64,000 bases of DNA from SZUA-378 sp036652815 (GCA_036652815.1 JAVVVE010000007.1:34887-98886), one strand, 5' to 3'; positions 35,344 through 44,571 are shown, counted from the first letter of the stretch. Translations and numbers: made by a program. Notes: generated from the letters alone by a model not told the origin.

Positions 35344-35372
35344 TTGGTTTTTTTAGTAGATATGAGTATAAT
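35344..35372 (+). promoter_or_regulatory. Promoter of murC
   Basis: TTGGTT (35344-35349), 17-base spacer, perfect TATAAT (35367-35372). The AT-rich stretch between this and the divergent glgC promoter holds no gene. Confidence 0.55.
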
Positions 35373-35418
35373 ACATAGGAAACAACTTACCATATTATAA
35401 AGAATAGGAAGTGTCCAT

Positions 35419-36801
35419 ATGTATCTAATTGATTTTAAACATCCGATTCATATTTACTTCATTGGTATCGGTGGCATCAGCATGAGTGGTTTGGCTGAGA
35501 TTTTATTGAATTTTGAGTTTCGTGTATCCGGTTCCGATGCTAAATCCTCCCCTCTTACAGAAGCTCTGGTCTCGAAGGGAGCCTCGGTGGCTTACGGACA
35601 GCACGCCTCCAATATCACGGATGACATTGACTTAGTTGTGTATACCGCAGCGATAAGACAAGACAATCCGGAGCTGCAGGCAGTGTGTGCAAAAGGAATC
35701 CCCAGTCTTACCCGGGCAGAATTGCTTGGACAGATTATGCGTAATTACAATACTCCCATTGCAATCAGTGGTACCCATGGTAAAACAACCACGACTTCTA
35801 TGCTGTCTGATATTTTACTGGAAGCAGAGCTTGACCCTACTTTGTCGATCGGTGGTATCCTTAAATCCATCCATGGTAATTTTCGCATCGGACAATCTGA
35901 ATATTTTGTAACAGAAGCCTGTGAATATACCAATAGTTTTTTAAGTTTTTTCCCTAAGATCAGTATTATCTTGAACATAGAAGAAGACCATCTGGATTTC
36001 TTTAAGGATATTCAGGAGATTCGCAATTCTTTTCATCAATTTGCGAAGCTTCTTCCGTCAGACGGTACGTTGATTATCAATGGTGATATTACTTCCGTAG
36101 AAGAATTGACTGCTGATTTATCTTGCCATGTCATCACCTTTGGACATGATGCGGCCTGTGATTACTCCATTACTAATCTGTGTTATGACAGCCTCGCCAG
36201 AGCCTCTTTTTCGGTCATCCGAAAAGGGCAGCCATCCTCCGACCCGATCACTTTAGCCGTTCCGGGTGAACATAATGTTTATGATGCACTTGCTGCGATT
36301 GCCCTTGCCGATGTGTTATTGATCCCTCCTTCTATCACGAAACAGGCACTCGCTTCTTTTGTCGGAACAGACCGCCGCTTTGAATGGAAAGGTTGTCTTG
36401 GTGGCATCACTATTATAGATGATTATGCTCATCATCCCACAGAAATTACTGCAACTTTAAATACCGCCAGGAATTATCCTCATAAAACAATACGCTGCGT
36501 TTTCCAACCGCACACCTTTTCAAGGACCAAAGCCTTTCTGTCTGATTTTGCAAAAGCATTGTCGCTTGCAGATGAAGTGATTTTGGCGGATATCTTTCCG
36601 GCAAGAGAGACCGATACCCTCGGCATCAGTTCAAAGACTTTGCAGCAGGCTGTTCTGGCACTGGGAACCAAATGCATGTATTTTTCGTCTTTCGACGAAA
36701 TTGAAAATTATTTATTGGAAAATTCTATCAACGGTGATTTGTTGATAACTATGGGAGCCGGAGATATCGTAAAAGTGGGTGAAAATCTACTTGGAATATA
36801 A
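35419..36801 (+). CDS. murC: UDP-N-acetylmuramate--L-alanine ligase
   Basis: Adds L-alanine to UDP-MurNAc, the first peptide step of peptidoglycan synthesis. The 460-residue Mur ligase has the N-terminal FIGIGGISMSGLAEIL, ATP loop SGTHGKTTTTSML, EACEYTNSFL and IDDYAHHPTEI. AGGAAGTGTCC precedes the ATG. Single-gene transcript with its own promoter and terminator, away from the murF-ddl operon. Confidence 0.96.
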   Translation: MYLIDFKHPIHIYFIGIGGISMSGLAEILLNFEFRVSGSDAKSSPLTEALVSKGASVAYGQHASNITDDIDLVVYTAAIRQDNPELQAVCAKGIPSLTRAELLGQIMRNYNTPIAISGTHGKTTTTSMLSDILLEAELDPTLSIGGILKSIHGNFRIGQSEYFVTEACEYTNSFLSFFPKISIILNIEEDHLDFFKDIQEIRNSFHQFAKLLPSDGTLIINGDITSVEELTADLSCHVITFGHDAACDYSITNLCYDSLARASFSVIRKGQPSSDPITLAVPGEHNVYDALAAIALADVLLIPPSITKQALASFVGTDRRFEWKGCLGGITIIDDYAHHPTEITATLNTARNYPHKTIRCVFQPHTFSRTKAFLSDFAKALSLADEVILADIFPARETDTLGISSKTLQQAVLALGTKCMYFSSFDEIENYLLENSINGDLLITMGAGDIVKVGENLLGI

Positions 36802-36819
36802 CCATCCACAGTATCCACA
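36802..36819 (+). promoter_or_regulatory. Two tandem DnaA-box-like 9-mers after murC
   Basis: CCATCCACA and GTATCCACA, back to back, just past the murC stop. The second differs from the DnaA consensus TTATCCACA at one base and also forms the left arm of the terminator below. Confidence 0.45.
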
Positions 36820-36864
36820 TTTTTAGGCATCAATCTATGCTTAAAAGTGTGGATAATTTTTTTT
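36812..36864 (+). terminator. murC terminator with a stem containing a DnaA-box sequence
   Basis: TATCCACA (36812-36819) pairs with TGTGGATA (36848-36855); inner arms TTTTA/TAAAA and GCAT/ATGC extend the hairpin, and eight T follow. The right arm read on the minus strand is TTATCCACA, a perfect DnaA-box consensus (36848-36856). Confidence 0.85.
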
Positions 36865-36898
36865 GCTTTTCTTCCGTATTTGTCACTCTTTTGTTTGT

Positions 36899-36925
36899 TC
36901 ATCCACAGTATCCACAGTATCCACA
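36899..36925 (+). promoter_or_regulatory. Three tandem DnaA-box-like 9-mers upstream of the dnaD-dnaC operon
   Basis: TCATCCACA, GTATCCACA, GTATCCACA with no gaps. Each is one or two mismatches from TTATCCACA. They lie about 70 bases upstream of the extended -10 promoter for the replication genes, which suggests control by DnaA (inference). Confidence 0.55.
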
Positions 36926-36992
36926 TTTTCACGGGAACGCCCTATTTATGGGCTTCTGGGACTAAATTACTCTTTCTTTTTTAGTTTTACTA

Positions 36993-37001
36993 TGCTATAC
37001 T
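36993..37001 (+). promoter_or_regulatory. Extended -10 promoter of the dnaD-dnaC operon
   Basis: TGC followed by TATACT; no clear -35. Start expected near 37008. The leader then reaches the ATG with AATAGGTGATTCC. Confidence 0.45.
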
Positions 37002-37044
37002 TCATTTGCTTTGAAATACTAATAAGAATGAAATAGGTGATTCC

Positions 37045-38070
37045 ATGAGTTGTCTTACAGTGTATAAGGATAATGGTGTTGACGCTACCCTCGTATCCAA
37101 TCATTTTATTGATGAATATATGAAGGATGCCAATGATGCCCAACTAAAGGTCTATCTGTATTTACTGCGTATTATGAGTGCTAATTTATCTACCAGCATC
37201 TCTGATATTGCGGACAAGTTTAACCATACTGAGAAAGAGGTACTGCGTGCACTGAAATATTGGGAAAAGTGCCACCTATTATCTCTTGATTATGATGATA
37301 CCAAGACATTAGTGGGTGTTCATTTTAAGAATCTGTCTCAACCCGCTGAACCTGTGAGTCGGACTGAAGTATCTGTTTCTCCGTCTCCTTCTTCTACGGA
37401 TTCCCCTGAGAATCGATATGCGAAACCGACCTATTCCTTAGATCAGTTGAAAGCATTCAAAGCACAAGAAGAAGCAGAACAGATCTTATTTATTGCAGAA
37501 CAATATCTAGGCAAAACCCTGAGTCCAAATGAGATTAAGTCGATTCTCTTTTTCTATGACCGTTTGGGATTCTCAACAGATTTGATTGATTATTTGATTC
37601 AATATTGCGTGGGACGAGATAAAAAGGATTTTCGTTATATAGAGAAAGTCGCTATTTCCTGGGCAGAATCCAATATTACTACCCCTAAACAGGCCGCCGC
37701 CATTGCACATAAGTATGACAAAACGGTATATACCATTATGGCAGCCCTCGGCAAGAGCAGTGCCCCTATTGGAAAAGAAGTTGATTACATTGTAAAATGG
37801 ACCAAAACATATGCTTTTTCCTTAGAGATTATCCTGGAGGCTTGCAATCGAACAGTCCTTGCTGTTGATGCTCATAGATTTGAGTATGCAGATGGGATCC
37901 TAAGCAACTGGTTTAAGAATAATGTTCATCGCCTTGATGATATCAAGACAGCGGATGCCAACTATAAAAAATCAAAAGTCACCTTAGGAGTTGCAACCAA
38001 TTCTTTTAACCAATTTCAACAAAACGACTATGATTTTGATGAAATTGAACGCAAACTTTTACGTAATTAA
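37045..38070 (+). CDS. DnaD-domain replication protein
   Basis: A 341-residue primosome-type protein. An N-terminal winged-helix region (about 30-95, LKVYLYLLRIM, DKFNHTEKEVLRALKYWEKCHLLSL) is followed by a Ser/Pro-rich linker (100-125) and two DnaD/DnaB2 helical domains, each ending in a YxxxIxxxW-type motif: YIEKVAISWAE (198-208) and YADGILSNWF (281-290). Such proteins open or bend DNA and help load the replicative helicase. The helicase loader gene follows 14 bases later, confirming the role. Two DnaD domains and low N-terminal similarity leave open whether it acts as DnaD or DnaB of Bacillus. Confidence 0.9.
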   Translation: MSCLTVYKDNGVDATLVSNHFIDEYMKDANDAQLKVYLYLLRIMSANLSTSISDIADKFNHTEKEVLRALKYWEKCHLLSLDYDDTKTLVGVHFKNLSQPAEPVSRTEVSVSPSPSSTDSPENRYAKPTYSLDQLKAFKAQEEAEQILFIAEQYLGKTLSPNEIKSILFFYDRLGFSTDLIDYLIQYCVGRDKKDFRYIEKVAISWAESNITTPKQAAAIAHKYDKTVYTIMAALGKSSAPIGKEVDYIVKWTKTYAFSLEIILEACNRTVLAVDAHRFEYADGILSNWFKNNVHRLDDIKTADANYKKSKVTLGVATNSFNQFQQNDYDFDEIERKLLRN

Positions 38071-38084
38071 AGAGGAGAGCCATC

Positions 38085-39050
38085 GTGTCATTAAATAATA
38101 CACAGTACGAATCTATTATGCGCAGATATGAAGAGACGCAGCTTGCAAACCGCCATCTCTTAAACGAACGCATCAAACAGGTCTACGAAAAGATTCCCGC
38201 TTATCGTGATATAGAAGATACCATCTCTTCCATATCAGTCAGCCAGGGGAAAAAATTATTAGATGGCGACGAGGATGCCTTATTACAGTTAAAAAATATA
38301 ATCCGCGATTTGTCTAAGCAAAAACTTGCGCTTTTAGAGAAGGCAGGTTTTACGTCAAATTATCTCGATCCTGTCTATACCTGTCCGGACTGCCAGGATA
38401 CCGGATACATCGATGGTCATAAATGTCATTGCTTTACGCAGTCTATGATCAGCATGTTATATGAGCAGTCAAACATTCAGGAAGTCATTCAATATGAAAA
38501 TTTTTCTACCCTTTCCGAAGAATATTATCAAGGAAATGACTTGCTGCATTTTAAAGCAGCCGTTACTTCCTGTAAAAATTTTATAGCACAATTTGAAACA
38601 GAGTATCATAATCTGTTTTTTTATGGTACAGTGGGAACAGGTAAATCTTTTTTATCCGGTTGTATCGCCAAAGAACTAATAGAACGTGGACACTCGATTA
38701 TCTATTTTAGTGCTGTTCAACTGTTTGATGCACTGGCTGTGAATACCTATGACTCGAAAAACAGAGAAATGCTTTACAATTTGTATGAAGACCTTTATAA
38801 TTGTGAATTGCTGATTGTGGACGATTTGGGAACAGAAGCCTTAAAAACAAATGTACCCTCTCAACTCTTTGCTTGTCTCAATGAACGTCAATTACGGAGA
38901 AAAGCAACGATTATATCAACCAATCTTTCTTTAGAAGAACTACGTAATCGTTATTCTGATCGTATTTTTTCTCGCATTACCAGTAATTATGAATTATGTA
39001 AGTTATCCGGCCCTGATATTAGAATGTACAAAAAAATGAGTATTAATTAA
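38085..39050 (+). CDS. dnaC: DnaC/DnaI-like helicase loader ATPase
   Basis: AAA+ ATPase that loads the replicative helicase. The 321-residue protein starts at GTG with GAGGAG seven bases upstream. The N-terminal helical part is followed by a zinc-binding cluster (Cys100, Cys103, Cys114, Cys116 in CPDC and CHC), Walker A GTVGTGKS (181-188), Walker B LLIVDDLG (about 242-249) and the sensor and arginine-finger region SDRIFSRI. The zinc cluster is a feature of the DnaI branch. It forms an operon with the DnaD-domain gene and prs. Confidence 0.93.
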   Translation: MSLNNTQYESIMRRYEETQLANRHLLNERIKQVYEKIPAYRDIEDTISSISVSQGKKLLDGDEDALLQLKNIIRDLSKQKLALLEKAGFTSNYLDPVYTCPDCQDTGYIDGHKCHCFTQSMISMLYEQSNIQEVIQYENFSTLSEEYYQGNDLLHFKAAVTSCKNFIAQFETEYHNLFFYGTVGTGKSFLSGCIAKELIERGHSIIYFSAVQLFDALAVNTYDSKNREMLYNLYEDLYNCELLIVDDLGTEALKTNVPSQLFACLNERQLRRKATIISTNLSLEELRNRYSDRIFSRITSNYELCKLSGPDIRMYKKMSIN

Positions 39051-39071
39051 TTGAAAGTGAGGATCGTTCAC

Positions 39072-40262
39072 ATGACTGTTCGTGAAGAAAAAAGAAATCT
39101 GGAAACAATACCTGTTGGCTCTCTTGGTATCATCGCCTTAGAAGGCTGTAAATCTCTGGGAGAGAAAATCGATCACTATCTTGTAAAATGGAGAACTGAG
39201 CGTGAAAGCGAACACAAAGAAAGTCTTGCTTTTTCCGGTTATCAACGTGATTCCTATTTATTACAAGCAAAAGTACCTCGTTTTGGATCCGGCGAGGCCA
39301 AAGGCATTATTCTGGAGTCCGTACGAGGTTCCGATCTATATATCTTAGTAGATGTCGGTAATTACAGTTTAACCTATTCTCTCTGTGGTGAAATCAACCA
39401 TATGTCACCCGATGACCATTATCAGGATTTAAAACGCATTATTGCCGCTGTTGGCGGAAAGGCCCGCCGTATTACTGTCATTATGCCTTTTTTATACGAG
39501 AGCAGACAGCATAAGAGAACTTCCAGAGAGTCTTTGGATTGTGCGATTGCCTTGCAAGAATTAGTCCGCATGGGTGTAGATAATATCATAACCTTTGATG
39601 CACATGATGCCCGCGTTCAAAATGCGATTCCGCTCCACGGATTTGAGACAGTTCCCCCATCTTATCAGTTTATCAAGGGATTGCTTAGGTATGTCAAAGA
39701 TCTACAGATTGATTCGAATCATATGATGGCAATCAGCCCTGACGAAGGTGGTATGAGCCGAGCTATCTATATCGCCAATGTACTGGAACTGGATATGGGT
39801 ATGTTTTACAAGAGAAGAGATTACACGCAAGTGGTTGATGGCCGTAATCCCATTGTCGCACATGAGTTCTTAGGTGCCAGCGTAGAAGGCAAAGATGTGA
39901 TTGTCATTGATGATATGATTTCTTCCGGTGAGAGTGTCATAGAAGTAGCAGCCGCACTGAAAGAACGTAAAGCTAAGAGAATCTTTGTTTGTGCCACTTT
40001 TGGACTGTTTACCAATGGTTTAGAACGTTTTGACAAAGCTTATGAAGATGGCCTGATCGACAAAGTGCTGACTACCAATCTGATTTATCAGACCCCCGAG
40101 CTCCTTGCGAAACCTTACTACATCAATTGCGATATGAGTAAATATATTGCTTATCTAATTGACACCTTAAATCATGACACATCCATCAGTGATTTATTAA
40201 GTCCAAATGAACGGATTCAGTCTCTGTTATTAAGATATAAAGCAGAACAGACTGCACAGTAA
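39072..40262 (+). CDS. prs: Ribose-phosphate pyrophosphokinase, long form
   Basis: Makes PRPP from ribose-5-phosphate. The 396-residue protein has the two phosphoribosyl domains: LYESRQHKRTSRE and FDAHDARVQNAI in the first half, and the PRPP loop VIVIDDMISSGES in the second. It is about 80 residues longer than the ~317-residue Bacillus enzyme, with an N-terminal addition before SVRGSDLYILVD. The ATG with GAGG nine bases upstream is preferred; an in-frame TTG at 39051 abuts the dnaC stop. Product feeds upp, pncB and pyrimidine synthesis. Confidence 0.9.
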   Translation: MTVREEKRNLETIPVGSLGIIALEGCKSLGEKIDHYLVKWRTERESEHKESLAFSGYQRDSYLLQAKVPRFGSGEAKGIILESVRGSDLYILVDVGNYSLTYSLCGEINHMSPDDHYQDLKRIIAAVGGKARRITVIMPFLYESRQHKRTSRESLDCAIALQELVRMGVDNIITFDAHDARVQNAIPLHGFETVPPSYQFIKGLLRYVKDLQIDSNHMMAISPDEGGMSRAIYIANVLELDMGMFYKRRDYTQVVDGRNPIVAHEFLGASVEGKDVIVIDDMISSGESVIEVAAALKERKAKRIFVCATFGLFTNGLERFDKAYEDGLIDKVLTTNLIYQTPELLAKPYYINCDMSKYIAYLIDTLNHDTSISDLLSPNERIQSLLLRYKAEQTAQ

Positions 40263-40283
40263 TATTTAAAAGGTATCAGATAT

Positions 40284-40326
40284 CGTGTGTTCGTAACCTT
40301 CCACACGTAAAACAAAACTACAGGAG
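40284..40326 (+). promoter_or_regulatory. preQ1-I riboswitch controlling queT
   Basis: P1 stem CGTGTG (40284-40289) with CACACG (40302-40307), a loop TTCGTAACCTTC, then an A-rich tail TAAAACAAAACTAC whose TAC can pair with GTA in the loop to form the H-type pseudoknot. The loop and tail closely resemble the known preQ1-I aptamers. The tail runs into the ribosome site AGGAG (40322-40326), so ligand binding should block translation. The downstream gene is the expected target. Confidence 0.85.
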
Positions 40327-40334
40327 ACTTTAAT

Positions 40335-40811
40335 ATGAAAAACAAAAATGTATTTTTCTTAACACAGGCAGCTATGATTGCTGCCGTGTATGTTGTGTTG
40401 ACTTTCTTAGCCAACACGTTCGGTCTGGCTAATTATGCGATTCAGATTCGTTTCTCAGAGGCACTTACTATACTGCCTTACTTTACCCCTACCGCTATTC
40501 CCGGATTATTTTTAGGCTGTCTCATCAGCAATGCCTTAACCGGATGTGCACTTCCGGATATTATATTTGGAAGTCTGGCAACACTTTTTGCCGCATGTGT
40601 TACTTATAAGCTTCGTCATTTTAAATGGTTAGCTCCGCTTCCTCCTATCATAGCCAATGCGGTTACCGTTCCCCTTCTCCTACGATATGTCTACGGCATA
40701 GAACCTCTCTGGTTAAGCTTCCTCACAGTCACAGCAGGCGAATTAATCTCTTGTGGACTGCTTGGTATGCTTCTCCTTTTTTCCTTGCAAAAATACACTC
40801 GCTTATTCTAA
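40335..40811 (+). CDS. queT: QueT-family transporter (ECF S component)
   Basis: A 158-residue membrane protein with about five segments, predicted to import a queuosine precursor together with a shared ECF energising module not seen here. The N-terminal AAMIAAVYVVLTFLA, IRFSEALTILPYFTP and GLFLGCLISNALTG are typical of QueT. The preQ1 riboswitch immediately upstream confirms the substrate class. Its last four bases overlap the 3' end of the convergent large membrane-anchored protein gene. Confidence 0.95.
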   Translation: MKNKNVFFLTQAAMIAAVYVVLTFLANTFGLANYAIQIRFSEALTILPYFTPTAIPGLFLGCLISNALTGCALPDIIFGSLATLFAACVTYKLRHFKWLAPLPPIIANAVTVPLLLRYVYGIEPLWLSFLTVTAGELISCGLLGMLLLFSLQKYTRLF

Positions 40812-43375
40812 TGTCTGATATAGGTGATGAATTGATTTCCATTTTCTTCAAACCACGCTGTGGAATCTTTCATTCCTTTTTTGTAGATCGTTCCGGTGGT
40901 AGGATCCATAAGAACAATATTTAATTCATTGAATCCAATGATAAGCACTGCAGTTCCATCCATTTGTAAAGCCATGACAGGGATATCTTGATTTACATAA
41001 TACAGAACTGATTCCAGACTGCACCCTGCCAGCATAAGCACTTGCGCCTGCTCCAGGTTCTCTGTTAGAATTGATTGAATCGTTGCTCCCTGATTCAGTA
41101 AGTATTGTGTATTTCTGGTAATATCCTCACATTTCAAAATAGTATCCATGCAAATCGCCGCTGCACTTATCTCTTCTGTGGCCAAGGTTGCTTTAATCTT
41201 CATGATTTGATTCTTAGTCGCCAGATTTCCTTTCGTCCATACATACTCACCGTCTTCGTTGATCACTACGCCTGCGATGCGATACGCTAGATTAATAGCC
41301 TCCGAAGGTTCTGCATATATTTGCTCGATCCCTTCCTGCCCGTAGACATAGTAAACTTCTCTTTCTTCCTCATTCCGTGGCAATATAATCTCACGGCCAC
41401 CTTCAAATAATACTTCCTTCGGTTCCGAAAACTTAATATTTTGTACCGGGATATCACTTTTTAATGCAATCTGCACGATCTTCTCATAAGTCTGGGTTGC
41501 AGCTACCTCGATTTTATTTTTTCGTTTTATTTCTTCCATATTGTCTGTAATCTGATCATCTTCTATCGTCGTATAGTGTACCTCTGTCGGAAGATTGGTT
41601 TCTTCCGTCGGAAAATTGGTTTCTTCCGTCGTATCGGGTGATGACTCCATTCCTCGTACACGTTTTAAGGTCAGCAAATTATCCTGCACCTCTCCGCCTA
41701 CCACATAAATCGAATCTTCCCGATACTGTTTTAAGATATCTCCTGATTCATTCTGAATAAAGACCTGATTCATGGGAAAGGTGATTTTCCCTGTATTATC
41801 TTTTATAATATCTTGTTTATTGGCAATTCCGTAGATAAGATCTGTTCTCATAAATCCAATCGGCGCGATATAATATCCCGTAGGTGCCTTTATCTTAGTC
41901 TGCTTATGTGAATTTAGATTCATAAGAATTAATTCTGAAGAATGATAAGAATCAGTTCCCGTCTGCCATACTATCATATTATTTTCACGCGATACTTTGA
42001 AACTGTCTTCTCGGAGATCCTTAACGACAATCTGGCTCGCTTTGCTGGTTAAATCCACACTGTAAATAGTACCATCCAAGATAAAATAGAAGATATTATT
42101 CTTGCTGACATAGGATAATTGCTCCATATTGTAGTGCAGTAGTTCATAGGATTTTGAATAAGGGATAAACACATCTTCTTCAATCGTATTGAGCATGCTG
42201 TTATAATAATAGACTTGAATGCCCATATGTCCTTCGTGTCTTCCTCGATTCATATACCCATATACTAAAAATCTGATATTTCCGGTTTCTTCTACAGAAA
42301 GAATCTTCATACTGTGCAAGGGGTAGGTATTGCGAAGATCATCATTCTCTGCGTTGTAAAAAGAAAATAAGCAAATACATTTCCTGTCCGTTGCATTAAA
42401 GGAATATAAACTATTTTCTTGATAAAAAGCAATGACATTACCATCTTCGCTCTCTTTCATCGCAATCCCCGGATCTACGATACCGAGCTGGATCTTATTC
42501 TTGGCAAAGGAATCTGCATCCGCACGAAATATCTGATTCATCTTACGTTCATAATCTAAGAGATACATTCTCTCTGTACCATAACGGATGCGGTAAAATT
42601 CACTAACCCGATAATAAGCCTCTCCTATGGTTACAAAATAATCTAAGCGCATGGATGCTGTTTCCTTATTCAGATCCTGCACAGACAGCACCGGTTTTGA
42701 TGTCTGCTTGATCGACAAATTCCCCCATGTAATCTGTTGAAAGCTACTGTGTATGTTTACTGTTTGGTAGGTTGTATTATCTCCTTCTTCATTCGCCTCT
42801 AAATACCGTGCGATACTTCTATCCTTAAGGAAGGTCTTTTTATGAAAGTCATACACAAAAGCAATCTTTTCATCCATATGAGAATCTTCCGCCTGCCTAA
42901 TACGTGTGTAATAGCGGATGGTATCTCGATCGGTAGTAACCAGTAGCACCAATGTGTATTCTTCCTGTTCTTCAATAAGATCCTTTAAAATAAGGGATCC
43001 TTGAATCTCTGTCTTAGTTTCTGTATAGTCTTTTATCTGAGTCGATTCAATTAAGCGCGTTCCATCTACACTTCTTACTTCTAACGTTAGTCCCTGAATC
43101 TTACTCCCATACTTATCAATATGCCAGGTAACTTTTCTATCTTTTTGAATCGGAGTAATCGTACCCCGCATATAATCAGTCTGCATATCAGACGCATATC
43201 CATGCAAACAGTTTATTACCTGCCCATTATAATCCATATAAACCAAAGGAAAGCTTGCCGGTTCCATTTTAACTGTCATATCTGTATTTCCTTTATTGGT
43301 AACGATACTGATAAGTATCATAGATATGATAAATACCGCTGCGCAGATGCTTCCTCTCAATACTGACTTTCTCAA
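40808..43375 (-). CDS. Large membrane-anchored protein with propeller-like region and degenerate C39-like domain
   Basis: An 855-residue protein with one N-terminal membrane segment (about 8-27) and a long extracytoplasmic part. The centre shows many short strand repeats (AFYQENSLYSFNATDRKCICLF, IFYFILDGTIYSVDL) like a beta-propeller. A short tandem duplication, TEETNFP and TEETNLP, marks a linker. The last ~130 residues resemble a C39-type peptidase fold (DIPVMALQMDGTAVLIIGFNE, MDPTTGTIYK), but the catalytic His (GHAV) is Thr and no catalytic Cys motif is seen. Start is TTG overlapping the methyltransferase stop by four bases. Function unknown. Confidence 0.75.
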   Translation of the reverse strand: MRKSVLRGSICAAVFIISMILISIVTNKGNTDMTVKMEPASFPLVYMDYNGQVINCLHGYASDMQTDYMRGTITPIQKDRKVTWHIDKYGSKIQGLTLEVRSVDGTRLIESTQIKDYTETKTEIQGSLILKDLIEEQEEYTLVLLVTTDRDTIRYYTRIRQAEDSHMDEKIAFVYDFHKKTFLKDRSIARYLEANEEGDNTTYQTVNIHSSFQQITWGNLSIKQTSKPVLSVQDLNKETASMRLDYFVTIGEAYYRVSEFYRIRYGTERMYLLDYERKMNQIFRADADSFAKNKIQLGIVDPGIAMKESEDGNVIAFYQENSLYSFNATDRKCICLFSFYNAENDDLRNTYPLHSMKILSVEETGNIRFLVYGYMNRGRHEGHMGIQVYYYNSMLNTIEEDVFIPYSKSYELLHYNMEQLSYVSKNNIFYFILDGTIYSVDLTSKASQIVVKDLREDSFKVSRENNMIVWQTGTDSYHSSELILMNLNSHKQTKIKAPTGYYIAPIGFMRTDLIYGIANKQDIIKDNTGKITFPMNQVFIQNESGDILKQYREDSIYVVGGEVQDNLLTLKRVRGMESSPDTTEETNFPTEETNLPTEVHYTTIEDDQITDNMEEIKRKNKIEVAATQTYEKIVQIALKSDIPVQNIKFSEPKEVLFEGGREIILPRNEEEREVYYVYGQEGIEQIYAEPSEAINLAYRIAGVVINEDGEYVWTKGNLATKNQIMKIKATLATEEISAAAICMDTILKCEDITRNTQYLLNQGATIQSILTENLEQAQVLMLAGCSLESVLYYVNQDIPVMALQMDGTAVLIIGFNELNIVLMDPTTGTIYKKGMKDSTAWFEENGNQFITYIRH

Positions 43376-44571
43376 CTTCCGATTCCCCTTTCGTCCACAG
43401 CTTCCTGTTGCAATAAATGGACCAGTGTTGGATGCACATGCAGAAACGACATCAATGCATCTAATTCTTCTCTCTCCTGCGTCTGGATAAGTACTTCTCG
43501 TTTGTCAACTTCTCTATGCCTAACTGCTCGAATCAAGATATTCTTAGGTGTGTGTTCCATATCAATGAATTCTAATATCTGCGTCTCATACCCATACGCC
43601 TGTAATAGGTTGGCACGAATCGCATCTGTAAATAAAGCTGACATTCTTTCCTTAATCAAGCCATATTGAAAGACAGAAGCAAGAGTATCACAATGAATCT
43701 GCTGATTGACTTCATGTTGGCAGCATGGAACTGACAGAATCACGCGGGCATTCCATAGGATGGCTTTTTGTAATGCATAGTCTGTGGCTGTATCACACGC
43801 ATGCAGTGTAACAACCATATCGACCTCTTTTACTCCGGTATAGGTGCCGATATCTCCTTGTAAAAATTCAAGATTCTCATACTGATATTTTTCCTTTAAT
43901 TTTGTGCAGGTGCGAATCACATCCGCTTTTAGATCCAATCCTGTAATGTGTACCTGCATCTGCTGCAGTACCGTAAAATAGTAATACATCGCAAAAGTCA
44001 GATAAGACTTCCCGCATCCGAAATCAAGAATGGTAATCTCATCCTTTTGTTGAAGTATAGGCAAAATATCCTGTATAAATTCTAAAAATCGGTTGATTTG
44101 CTTGAACTTGTCATAGCGGGAAGGCAGAATCTTACCTTCTGCATTCTGAATCCCCAAATCAATCAAAAAGGCTACCGGTACTCCTTCCTGCAAGATATAT
44201 TTTTTGACACGGTTATGCATAAGATTGGGCTTGCGTTGAATCTCATTTGTAATTTGTTTTTTTTGTATGGTCATTTTTCCTTTTTGACTGATAAGCACAG
44301 TTATCTTAGCTAGAGTACTCTCTATTTGCGTTTGTTTAAATTGTTCTGTCATCATCGGAGCAACCGTTTGAATCAGTTCCTTCTTCTGATAATTTGCATG
44401 TAGTACTTGTGTCCCTACATAGCTGCTGACTTGATAGCAGAGTTCACCCTTGTGCATAAGTGGTCGTATTTTCAACTTAGTAACGCTGCCCTTATGATTC
44501 GGATTGCTGATTATAATCTGATACAATTGTTCATTTACATATTCTTCCAATAACTTTATTATTTTATCCAT
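43372..44571 (-). CDS. Class I SAM-dependent methyltransferase, Methyltransf_32-like
   Basis: A 399-residue protein whose C-terminal part is a Rossmann methyltransferase: SAM loop DFGCGKSYL (183-191), acidic strand VHITGLDLKAD, and the family-typical HACDTATD (257-264) and VPCCQHE (281-287). The first ~120 residues are a separate alpha/beta region. The CC pair suggests the branch annotated as possible RNA methyltransferases, but the target is unknown. It is coupled by a four-base TTGA overlap to the large membrane-anchored protein. Confidence 0.85.
   Translation of the reverse strand: MDKIIKLLEEYVNEQLYQIIISNPNHKGSVTKLKIRPLMHKGELCYQVSSYVGTQVLHANYQKKELIQTVAPMMTEQFKQTQIESTLAKITVLISQKGKMTIQKKQITNEIQRKPNLMHNRVKKYILQEGVPVAFLIDLGIQNAEGKILPSRYDKFKQINRFLEFIQDILPILQQKDEITILDFGCGKSYLTFAMYYYFTVLQQMQVHITGLDLKADVIRTCTKLKEKYQYENLEFLQGDIGTYTGVKEVDMVVTLHACDTATDYALQKAILWNARVILSVPCCQHEVNQQIHCDTLASVFQYGLIKERMSALFTDAIRANLLQAYGYETQILEFIDMEHTPKNILIRAVRHREVDKREVLIQTQEREELDALMSFLHVHPTLVHLLQQEAVDERGIGS

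Noticed and set aside
41578..41640. Short tandem repeat as a possible CRISPR-like element
   Set aside because: It is a single 21-base duplication coding TEETNFP/TEETNLP in frame within the large membrane-anchored protein.
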